Assembly: GCA_022749755.1 (NCBI GenBank)
Contig: CM040440.1
Span: forward strand, 16,541,269 to 16,605,268
From: Azadirachta indica
Lineage: Eukaryota > Streptophyta > Magnoliopsida > Sapindales > Meliaceae
Reading direction: 5' to 3'
DNA length: 64,000 nucleotides
The translations under genes were made by a program, and so were the position numbers. Positions 22,315-33,778 of this stretch are shown here, piece after piece (within the stretch, counting starts at the first letter, position 1; each line of letters begins with the position of its first letter). The notes beneath the pieces are model-generated. The model was not told where the DNA came from. It did not search any database and saw nothing but the letters and a program-made list of their open reading frames with translations.

Positions 22315-25300
22315 GTAAGTAGTTTTCTCTTTCTTTATTATTTTATAGTTTTTACTGCTGATTGAAATCTGTTTAATTATAACTAGGAGTTTAAGATATA
22401 AGTAAATAGAACTCTGGAACATGTATTACACGTTGTAGAATATAAAAACAATTTCCAGACCCTTATATGGCTAAGTTTAATGCAGCTGGTGCATGGAATG
22501 TTTTCCTGATTGATGTAACCCATGAGTTAAAGTTTCTTACTACCTAACAGTTAACTGCTAATAATTTATTTATAGAACACTAACCTCAAACAATTTTGAC
22601 ATAATTAGTACGACACTTATCTTTGATTCAATGGATGAATGATTATCCTATCAAGAATTATTAGTTTTTCTGATAGAAACAGGACCTCTCCTTTTATCAT
22701 TATCATATGTTCGCACATTAATGACCCCAAACATTTTCAGAAAGTATGTTTAGTATTGACTCAACATAACTGTATAATAGATTTTTTATCTTCTTCTATG
22801 ACTCAGTTTGTAATGTTTCAAAAGATAAAATAAATCATGTTCTTGTTTGTGTGCGGATGGTCTACTAACAGTATTTAAGAATTACAGTGTCCATGAAAGT
22901 TGCATTTTTGGGTTCTTTTTGCTCTTTTGTGTAAGTTACTATGCAGTTCAAATTTATGGCTTATTGTGCAAATACACTAATAGACTAAAAGAATTGTGAT
23001 TGTTGATGTTGTAAGTTGTTAGAATATGATACCTGGATCCAAATCGTAATCTGACAAGTGATATCAAAATTACTTAGGGTTTGATTGAACTGTTATAAAC
23101 TGTGATGTGAATTTTTAAGCTCGGAGTTAAGAATGATGGTTCCACATGTTTGCTAGCTGATAATAGGCATCCTTGAGTGTAGCAGGGTTTGACATGTTAT
23201 CACACACTTAAAAGTTCATATTCATATCTTTCCACTTTACACTAAATTTGAAAGTGTCATCTTTACCATTTATATTTACAGTTCAAAGAGAATTCCTTCA
23301 TAGTCCTTACGGAAAATTTGTGCAGATCCTCCATTTTGTATTTGATGTCACCTTAATTAGTTATGTTGACTATCTTTTAGGTGCTCTGTTGTAGCTAAAT
23401 GACACTGCCCTTTTATTGTCTTGTTCATCATAGTTTCATTTATGTCTTCATATAATTTAGCCTGCAATCTGGGAGATGTCCTCTAATCAACTGTTTGTAC
23501 AACTATTCAGGATCTAATGCTGCATGAAGACTTGTTTTGCTTTGTTGTCTGTTACATGAAGTTTTGGTCGGCTTGCACTTTTGAGCAAAAGGTACTTTTA
23601 TCTGATGTGAATGAACTGTGAACAATTAATCTTCCTTTAGTGTAATTTCTCTTGATTGTAACGGTGGGAGCTTGTGGTTGCAGTTTCTCATTAAGTTATA
23701 TCGTGCATAGTTAGCAGATGGTTGATACACTATGGTGAATTGGATTCTGGGGTAAATCACCTCCATCCCATTTTCTTGTTAGAGTGGGATTTCTCTAGTT
23801 CAGCATGCATGTTTCTGCAAATTGTAGATCTATGTTGTATTCGAGGGAGTTATAGGCTGAACTTGCCCTGTTTTTTTCAGTTCTACATGTAAGCATTATG
23901 GTGTCATTCATGGAAGCGGTTATGCTATTTTGACTGATCTTGTAGTTAATTTTTTTTGGCTGCAAAGGTTTGTTTTTTCTTTCCTATGATGATGATGATT
24001 ATGGATTTACTCGGAAGTATTGTCTTAAGTTCATTATTGGGTTGGTGCGGCATGCTAACTTCCAAAATTTGGAAGATAAGGGCTTTATTTGGTGGAAAAT
24101 TTTGCATGTTTTATTCGAGGGTACCATTTCTTTGTGCAGTTAATAGCTAAAGTGCACAAGGTAATTGCATTATTAAAATATTTGGTTTGGTTCCATCTTA
24201 CATTCAATTCGTTCTTCAGACGGATCCAAGTCCAAAATCTATGAACGGTACGGTGCGTCTGTCCTGGAATACATGCCAAAACCCAACAGTTTTATTAGAT
24301 ATATAGAGCATTATTAACCTTTGTTTTGTTTAATCTGGAAAGAATATGCTTTTCATACATGGCATCTTCCTTCTAGGATGATGAGGGTTCTGTTTTTTTC
24401 TAAGGAGTTGTTTTTTTTTTTACTTTTTTTTTTTATGGAGCAAGAAAACTCTAGTGTCAGTGTTTCAGGGACAGTCCTCACTTCTTACCCTTATGCTATT
24501 GCTAAAGATGTTTGACAACTCAGTTCTCTTTTTTTTTTTTTTAATATTATAATTTTATTATCTACTGTTTAGACAGGATAGTTATGATACATGCTAGACA
24601 TTTAGGCACAAATTTGTGCAGTGTGGGGGATTTTTACCGTGAGTCAGATAAATTCCACAACAAAGATGGGAAAGTTTTATCGTTTATCGTTAAGTCTAAA
24701 AAATTTCACAACAGAGATGGGGGAGTCTTGTCAAAACTCAGGACTCGAAGACGCTCTCGTTCGTTAAGGAGCGAGTGCATTCCATCCAGCTGCTGCTAAA
24801 GGCCTTTTTCTTTCTCTTTCAGTTTGAAGCCTTTTCTTTTCTTAGAAGGGAGTTATATTTATTGATAGCGCGTGTCACGAAAGGATCTGGAGGGGAGCGT
24901 ACTTGTCACTTTCTGTTTGCTTTATCGTTTAACAGGGTTTGTTCTGACGTCAGTGATTGGGCGTCTTCGTTGGCCCAAAATAGGGTAGAGCATTGTTATT
25001 TTTGTGCCCTTTTACCTTTTTCTCCTCTTGTTATGGTAAAACCAGAAAAAGGAATAAGAATGAAAAGCGATGGCTTATGGTTTGGCCGTAGTCAAAATCT
25101 AAGAATTAGGAGATACGGAGCCTAAGCCCTAAAGTGATTACTAAGAAAATCAACAGTAGTAGTAGCATGCCTAGATGTTATAGAGTCGCAGCCGGAAAGC
25201 TAATGTTAACTAATCCTTCCCTTTGGTGAATGGTCGGTTTAGCACTTAATACCGAATGGTTGTGCGGGTGCTAACATCATACATATGACAGATACACGTA

Positions 25301-25600
25301 AGGTTTGAATTATTACAAGTAATGTTAGTACAGAGACATGCGAGGTAAAAACCGATATTTTCTATTAAATCCGACGACAGAAGCCAAATCAAAATTTCTA
25401 AGTTACATTAAAAAATTTGCAGAACTACTTGCCCACTACACATCACTTGAACCCGAAGTCAATGGGCTCGGACAGAGGAAAAACCGAGTAAAAATTAAAA
25501 ATTGGAAAAAAAAAAAAATTGCGCTGGTTCTGGTTACAGCCATTGTGTGTGGACCCTGCTTCCCTTCATTTTTTTCGGATACTTAATTATTGTCATCTTG
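22315..25600. other. XPO2 3' region and intergenic DNA
   Basis: No coding gene recognised. The first part is probably transcribed as the XPO2 3' UTR. If the donor at 22315 is used, candidate acceptors follow TTCAG at 23510, TTGCAG at 23683 and TTTTTTTCAG at 23880. Around 24650-24730 a segment of about 30 bases is repeated once, imperfectly. Short ORFs at 24584-24799 and 24775-25125 show no family similarity. Confidence 0.5.
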
Positions 25601-27009
25601 TTTGCAAATAAAAAAGCTGTCACCTGTAATAAAATTCTAATCTGCTAATCAAATTCGTTCGAAAACACTAAGCCACTACACTAGTGAATATATGATAGTT
25701 CCCTAACCTATGGTGTTTAACATATAGCCAGCCTATATAAACATATATAACTTGGTAGCATCCAAACAATTTGCTATGGTGGGTTTTGCAAGACTGCCTA
25801 ACTGACTTCCACTATAAGATCCTTTGAACAACTGTTGGCTGCTGCTTATTAATGTAATTCTCTAGTTCTTTAATTTCATGATATTTTATACTAACGATAG
25901 TCCTTCCTATCGCAGATATTGGTACTGACACAATCATAATCATAATATTATTTTCATCCGGCCCCACCACTCCATCATCGGATGGATTATGGAAAGCCAC
26001 ATACCCGGTCCCCTCACTCCCACTAAATCTGATTGCCCACCTCTTAACACTTAAAATTTGTAGCCATTATGCCCTTTTATTGACCAATTAGAACTTACAA
26101 ATTATCATAATTTTCTTACCGGTAAACTTTATCCGTTTTGGCCAATTACCTTTCGTCCATGTGACTCACTTTCTCTTACGTGCTAATAATATTGGAATTT
26201 CACTATTCCATAATTCCCCCCACTGTTATTTATTTTATTAGACGTACAATTTATGCTTTTTTTTTTCTCCCTTGTTATTAAATAATAAAAGAAAATCAAG
26301 GTGAAGGACCCACGTGAATATTTTGCAAGGACAACTTCCACATAAGGTTTTTAACTACTTTTCTTCTTATATGTGGTAAAGGTGACATGAATTTGGCCTT
26401 ATTGCTGACACTATGTAAAAGGGTTGCGGAAAAGATTATTAAAAACATTAAATAAAAAAGAGATTTAAAAAAAAAAAAAACGAAATGGAGCTCCAATGGA
26501 TCTCAAGATTCCTCGTCCTTCATTAGATTGATCTAACGGCCCACAAAGTGTCAGACCAGCTCAAAAGGAAGCCATGTTTCGTCCGCCCGTTCGGGACAAA
26601 AATCCCCGGTCCACCCCTCATTTTTTTTTTTTTCAAAATTTGAAAACAGGTTATTGACATATATATATATATATTAATTTAGAATTATTTTCCAATAACA
26701 AGCTAAATTTTCTTTGATTTAGATTAAGAGATAACTTTATACATACAATATCGGAATGAAAAGTGTATATATCAAAGCAATGTGATAATCAATTTGATAT
26801 TCATTATAAATGGGCGTGGCATAAACATAACTAGACTAGGTATAAATAATATAATAATTATCAATAGGTGTCTAATTAATTAGAATTTTGGTTTTTATAT
26901 GGTGAGCATTATTGTATGCATCTTAACACTTAACAGTAACTAAAAAGCACAAAGTGATGGAATGGAGTGGAGTTCTGCCAAACTAAGAAGTGGTAAAGTA
27001 AAAACCCAA

Positions 27010-27042
<33 letters not shown>
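27010..27042. repeat. ATGCCC hexanucleotide microsatellite
   Basis: Five full ATGCCC units plus ATG. It creates an artificial Met-Gly run on the minus strand that should not be read as protein. Confidence 0.9.
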
Positions 27043-27107
27043 ATTGTTTTCACATGTTTTATAAAATTTGCAACCTTTTCTTCATAAGTTCCGGAGATAC
27101 AATAAAA

Positions 27108-27108
<1 letters not shown>

Positions 27109-27154
<46 letters not shown>
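27109..27154. repeat. TAA trinucleotide microsatellite
   Basis: About fifteen uninterrupted TAA units, a likely length-polymorphic marker. Confidence 0.95.
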
Positions 27155-27155
<1 letters not shown>

Positions 27156-27466
27156 TTTAATCCTTAATAATTTCGTTAGGTAGGGCACCCCACCCTACGC
27201 TACAATTATCAAACACACTTAACTAATTAAAAAGAGGAACGAATTAGTGGGCATCCAGAGTGGCTTAAACTCTCATTATGTGTAACGTTTAGGGCAGCTG
27301 AAGAAGAAACACAAACTGAATTGGTCTCCACATGGGGCATGCATTCAAAGTTACCCAATCATGTATTATTTTCCATTATATTATGTCACTAAAGTAGGGC
27401 ACATTGTCTTTTCCTTCTCTTATCTTGGACTCGGAGGTCAACCTCTTTTCTTTATTTTACCCTTCT

Positions 27467-27505
27467 ATTTTTATTTTTATTTTTATTTTTATTTTTATTT
27501 TTATT
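27467..27505. repeat. ATTTTT hexanucleotide microsatellite
   Basis: Six full ATTTTT units and a partial seventh with a strict 6-bp period. Confidence 0.95.
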
Positions 27506-29851
27506 CTTTAACCTTTTACATCACCAGCCCCCCCACCCTTGAGAGGAAAAAAAAAAAAAAGGCTTTACTTATTATTAATTAATTAATTAATCAATCATAA
27601 AATAATAAACCCTAAGGACTGCGAACATTTCAGAAGATTCTCTCAAGATACCAAAGCTTTAAACAGATAAATTATTTGTCGGGCTCGGAATCGTATAAGC
27701 GTTTAAATTAGGTCAAAATTTTCCATTTTTTTCTTCTTTGAAAAATATTTTTTTTGGGATCAAATCTCTGATCGTAATGGAATCTACGGATTGGATGGAT
27801 AAGATTTTAAGATAAGAAAATTTTAATTACTTTTATTTATTTCTGTGAATATGGAAATTAGAGATCTTAACCCTTAAGAGGGGGCAAGAGTCGTGCTTAG
27901 TGTTAAATTAAAGTGATTAATTACAATTATAATATTAACGCGCAGTCCAGCATGATTAGAGTTTTTTAAAAATTATATATATATAAACCTCTTTCACACG
28001 AGATAATAGAAGGAGATATTAAAATACACGTATCTCAATGTGATTGGTCTGTCCTTTTTATTGTCCGTGTCTCAAGTTATTTAGGCAAGAAAATATTTGT
28101 TATATTGACATTCTTAAATCTTAGGTCTGCAGAATCAATAATTTTAAAATTTTAAAATGCAACTGATTCTATATATATTTTTAAAGGCTGCTTCCTACAT
28201 TGGAAGTGGATCGATAATATAAAAGTGGATACAAATAGTCGTACTTAAAATTTATGAAATTTATTATTTGATTAATAAATATAACACTATTTGCGCTATC
28301 AGAAAAATTGTAATAACATATTTAATTCAATACATAATAATTAAATTCAAAATGCACATGCAATTGATCTTAATTCCTTCCAAGATTTTTTCTCAATTGT
28401 ACAAATGCAAGTAGATTGTAAATTTAAAGTATGTAATTGACGAGAGTCAAAAGAAGGTATTTTTTTTCTCTTTTTACGAGTAATTAGTCAAAAGAATTGC
28501 TTAATGTTAAAAAGATGCAAAGTAATCAAGAATAAAATCTTAATTTGTAGTTTGTTTAAAGCTGATTAGTTCTTGACATACTCTCTCTCTTTATCTTTTA
28601 TTCTCACATAGTTAATTAATTAATTAATTACTAATTATTGTTAAAGGAAGCCTTACCACCTTAACCCATCCAAGAGGCTCTAGATTCTTTTCACACATCA
28701 ATCAATCACGTGTGTTACTCATAGTCTATACTTCCACGCACCCCCAGTTCTCTCCGTCGGATCAAAACGTTTCATATCAATCCAACGGCCTGCATAAAAA
28801 AGTTTTATTTCCATTTTTATTTTAAAAAATTGTAATTGCCTAAATAATTTGTGGGTTGATGTTGATTAAACAATTGATAACGAAGTTGTTTGTTTGCCCA
28901 AGATTAGAGAAACATATTAGCTTAATAGAGGGGTTTTGTTGTTGATTATAATGCTTTAATTAATTATAGTTTAGGCTACGATTTGGATTCCACTCCACCA
29001 CTAAGCTTTTCTTAATATTTGTAAATTAAAAATGTTCTCATCCGTGCGTTCATTTTTAATATATATATATATATGTATATACTTTTATTATTGCATTGTA
29101 ACACATAACACAGGTTGCTTGAAAGGAGCGGTCCATGTTACACTTTAGTTAAATTAATACTATATAAAACTCAATCAAACCTTAATAGTATGTGATTTCT
29201 TTTATTTACTTATTTTATTCAAAAGTAAGGAATAATAGCCACGCGCACTCACGTCTAGGTGTACACGGATACATGCATTACGCATAAATACAATTTAATT
29301 TAAACAATTAAAAAAAAAGAGAAAGAGATCATTCAATCATTGATTACCTTGTTAAATTTCGTAAAAAAGAAATAATAGAATATTACTTAATTGCAGGGGA
29401 TTATAATATTTCTCAATCCAATGAAGAATGGAGACGAGATTTTTAAAAAATGAAAAACAGAAAATAAATTTCAAAATCATATTTTGTTTGAAATTTGTTA
29501 TACACAATATTTGAACGTAACCCTGTTAAAAATATTTAAAAATGCCAAAAAAAAAAAAGTACAACTATAATATTATATGTAAACGTGTTATAATTTTAAT
29601 AAATTTACTACTATATTTGTAATGACAAAATGGAAATGGTGCCTTGATGATATATTTTTTTAAAAGAAGGAAATATTCGATGAGATAAAAAGTGCTTCTT
29701 ACAAATAGTATAGAAGATAAAGAGTATCCATCCGAACAAAATATAATTAAAATTTAATGTAGTGGAGACTGCTTTTCGTGCTCCACAATTATCTTTGTTT
29801 TCTTTAAATAACATATTATATATTATTGCATAAAATTAATATAAAATTAGG

Positions 29852-30862
29852 AATGTCAAAATTCTCGTGGTTTGAGACTTAACGAAGATCCAAATCAAAT
29901 AAAATAAAATTGAAATAATATAATAGAAAGTAAGTTAATAATTGAAAAAAATTAATCCCTATCTTATTAATAGAATGGAAAATAGTTTAATAATCTCAAC
30001 CTCATTTTCGTTCCATTCCTCATATATAAAAACTAAGATATTATAATATGTTATTTTAAAAAAAAAAATATATATATGCTTACATTATTTAATTAGAAAA
30101 TTTATAATTAATAATTTTTATCGTATCAAGTGATAAAATTTATATTTTAATATAATTATCACATATAAATAACATGATAATATATTAATAAAATTTTTAA
30201 TTAGTATTTAATATAAATAAATACAAAAATAAAAAAATTGGGAATGAAAATTTTATTTTTCATAAGAAAATTCTCTACTCTTATTTTATTATATTTTATT
30301 AAAAATAGAACGAAAAATGGCAATAAAAATTAAAATGCGGTGGAGAACAAGAAGATATTAATGGATAGGAATTGGTTTACCTTTTCCCACCCCACCCCCA
30401 CCCCATTTCTCATTAAAATATAATATAAATATTATTATAATTTATAAATTAAATTTTATATATGTAAATATAATTTTATATTATAATTAAATGTAATTAG
30501 TAATAAAAAATTAAAAGTCATAAATTAATATTATAAAAAATAAAATATACAAATAAAAAATTAAAAATTAAAAGACTCTATATTGTGTTTATAATAATAT
30601 ATTAATAATATTTTTATTTAAATTAATTAAAATTTTATATTATTAAAATTAATTTATAAAATAATATAAAATAGAGAATTGATATAGGAGTAGGGAACTC
30701 ATTTCTTTCTTGTGTAAAGATTCTCCATACCCATCCTCATTTTATTAAATTTAATAAAAAATAAAAAAATTAAGGGTTAAAATAAAAAACAGGTAATAAA
30801 TGAGACATACCTCCGCACCCCAACCCGTTCCATTACCATCCTCACGTAAAATGCTTGACAAT
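29852..30862. mobile_element. candidate decayed inverted-repeat (MITE-like) element
   Basis: The two ends form an imperfect inverted repeat: AATGTCAAAATTCTCGTGG at the left and CTCACGTAAAATGCTTGACAATT at the right. The 1.0 kb between is extremely AT-rich and punctuated by C-rich phrases on the same strand (near 30001, 30385, 30728 and 30816), such as CCATCCTCATT. No transposase is encoded and no clear target duplication is visible, so this is a weak call. Confidence 0.25.
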
Positions 30863-31180
30863 TATTGTTTTATATCCTAATGGGTGCGGTTACTGTTGCT
30901 GTTGCCGTCTTATTATTTTTGTCAGATTGGCAATTTATATTTCATTTATTACACATGTCATAAAACAATTTGATGATGTGATTATGTGGACTATTGTTTT
31001 TGCCTTCTTATGGTCCGGCTAAAGGTAATTAATAGACTTAAAACATGAAAACCAATTACCTAAATAATATTATATATCAAATTTTTAGAATGATATAATT
31101 TTTTAGGAGAGCCATTCATTCTCATTCCGTTGTTATGTATTTTTAATCAATCTAAACGCTGTCTCAAAAATTTAAAGAGT

Positions 31181-31212
31181 GATTTGATTTGATTTGATTT
31201 GATTTGATTTGA
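31181..31212. repeat. GATTT pentanucleotide microsatellite
   Basis: Six perfect GATTT units followed by GA. On the minus strand it reads as a false Ser-Asn-Gln-Ile-Lys run inside a short ORF. Confidence 0.95.
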
Positions 31213-33200
31213 ATTAAGAAAGAAAGAAAGAATGGAAACGAAGTAGGGGTGGGGAGGAGTAGATGTTGGTATTTGAAAATTTCGCATTTGTTTAAGAAGT
31301 TCGAAACAGAATGTCCTGCATTGGAGAAGGCCAAGCGAGTCGCCTCTTGACACGTCGGTACGAACCACGTGGCTCCGCTTAATGAGGTTCCCATTATGAC
31401 GTGTATTCTGGACCACCCATCCATCCGTGCCCTTCTGTAATATATATTTTTAAAGTTACCACTGACTCCACGCTCTCTTTCCTTAACCACCACTCGCCTC
31501 CAATCCAATTTCTCTCAGTCTAATTTAAAAATAAAAATTTATTTATTTAAATATTTAAATTTCGTGTTCCGGTTACATGTAATCATGTATGACCAAAGCT
31601 CTATCACGTGACCGTTTCTTACATATATGACATGATATATGAATCTGATGGTCGCTATCTATAACATTGTCCACGATCTCCACACAACGACCTGCAGTTG
31701 TAGTGTTCACATATAGCTTTGAAAGCGTCACAATCGGTTTTCTGAAATTTAAGCGCGTACTATCCACGCGATATTAAAAGCGGCGCAGGGTCTAAATTGA
31801 ACTCAATGACCAGGAGTTATTGGGCCCCAATAGAAGTGCAATACGTGTAAATTACGAAGGTAAAATTACTGATAGAAAATTAAAATAACTCGAAAATTAG
31901 GACCGAAAATTCTCTGCCGGGTTTACACGAGCCAACAAGATTGCCTGCCACGATCCAGACAAACAACGATACGGCAAACCAGGAGAACCAAACCCCCCTC
32001 CCAACCGAAAAAAGAGAAAAAAAAAAAAAAAGGACGGCGGCGTTATAAAGCAATAACGGAACGGAACGGAGCTCCACTTCACTCCGTTAGGCCGTCACGC
32101 TTCCCTATGTGAATTTTTGGCACGGGACGTGTCACTGATGTGACGTGTTGTGATGGATGGTCAACTGCTGCCCTGCGCAGCCTTTATCAGACGGCTGAAA
32201 TTTGCTTTCCCCAAGGTGATGTACGGTAATCACCGTGATCCCCAATTACAACGCAAAAGTTGTAGTAAAAAAATTAATTTAGGAAAAACAATTGGAAATT
32301 CATGAAAATTATGTTATTACAAAATTATCATACTATGGCAAGGGTCATGTGATTCTTGACTAAGTTCCATTGCGTGATCAACAAATAATATGCATTCGTC
32401 AGTTCAGTTTTTTATGTAAATTGTATTTCACGAAATTTCAGATTGTAACATTATTTTTATTATTTTATATACATATTAAATAAAATTGTATTCATATTTG
32501 ATCTTCCATATAAAATTTGTGTTCATACTTTAAAATCTCTTAAAAAAAAGAAATTAAAAAATTTAAATGTTGAATAAAATTATAATTTTTTTGATGACAC
32601 TTGCTTTAACTCTTAAGAAGTCAAAAAAAATAAATAAATAATTTGCAACCCATACTAGTGTGTCTTAAATTTTTATTTTAAATGATACGAATATTTGTAG
32701 TGAGGCAAATGATATTACAAATTTAAAATTTTATTTTTATTTTATTATTACAATCATGTTAAATTAATGGGTTGTAAGGTTATATTATAATTTATCATTC
32801 TCTTTTAGGTATATATTCATGTGTGTTTTTGAAATTAAAATTTAATTGAAAAAAAGGACAACTTAATGTTATTATTACCCACATGTCAACAGAACGATAA
32901 GAAAAACTCAATGAATGCCATGTTTTATTGATGACGCTCACAATTATCAATTTATCATACATGTAATGAATGAGTAAGAAAGTAAAACTTGGAATATAAA
33001 ATTACCAAATTAACAAAGTTAGGCCTCAGGACAAAATTAATCTCTTCATGCATAGACTAGGGTCTAGTGAGTTATATTATTGTTTACATGAAGTTTTTTC
33101 ATTTAATATTCATGCACTACACAGGAAAGCTTAAAGCAAAACTATTATTTATTAATAAATAAATTTCTTATTTACATTACATTTAATTGGACAGAAAAAA

Positions 33201-33778
33201 TCATAAAAAGAGAATAGAGAGAGAAATCAGAGAGTAAGAGAAAGGAGTACAAGATGACTCGGAGAAAGCGGTTTTGGGGATTTGGTAACGTCTGATTCAG
33301 GGCTTCAGCGAGCAAAGCACAACAACAACAACAACAACACCGCCACCACCAAGGACGACGACAACAAAGAAAGAAACCACGCTTCTTCCAACAAGTGTTT
33401 TCTATATTGCCAAAATATTTTTAATTTTTTAAAAAAAAAAATAAAATGGTATTGTTGAGCCTGGAAATAAGCCGAGTGAGAAGACAAAAGCACAAGTGGC
33501 TTTGTAACTGAAACCAGACCCAGATAGCAAAGATATAATCACAGTCAGTTACACTTAAGTCTACTTCTAATTATGAATACTTACAATACATAACCGTCGT
33601 GTCTGGTTTTCTCTAGCTTTTCCTTTTCTCTCCTACCTGAGTTCTTTTTTCTGTTCCCTTCCTTCTTCATTAATGGGGTAGCTAGCTTCAAGGCTTCTTC
33701 TCTTTATTTTTTTTTTCCTCTTCCTTGAGCTTTGTCAATTGAATCAGTGGTTTTATCGTTGCCGTGGTTATCTCTTTG
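33201..33778 (+). promoter_or_regulatory. probable 5' leader of the ARF gene with upstream ORFs
   Basis: A GAGA-rich tract at about 33210-33250 and a CAA repeat at 33320-33340 precede pyrimidine-rich sequence typical of a plant leader. Four ATG-stop units lie upstream of the main ATG: 33254-33295 (13 residues), 33446-33511 (21 residues), 33573-33593 (6 residues) and 33673-33681 (2 residues). Several Arabidopsis ARF mRNAs are controlled by upstream ORFs. How many are used here depends on the transcription start and on any leader intron, neither of which can be fixed from sequence. Confidence 0.5.

Larger units (their letters stand above)
25601..33200. other. AT-rich intergenic region, no gene seen
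   Basis: About 7.6 kb without a supportable gene. It holds several microsatellites (listed separately), a candidate decayed inverted-repeat element at 29852-30862, and a patch less rich in AT at about 31300-32200 with ACGT-core motifs, including CACGTG at 31366-31371 and 31605-31610. ORFs in this stretch are short and mutually overlapping. Distal regulatory elements of the ARF gene could lie here. Confidence 0.55.

Noticed and set aside
26940..27188. ORF with poly-Tyr and Met-Gly runs
   Set aside because: It is a translation of the TAA and ATGCCC microsatellites.
31147..31508. Two overlapping minus-strand ORFs of 89 and 114 codons
   Set aside because: They include the GATTT microsatellite, lack domains and compete for the same DNA; noncoding is likelier.
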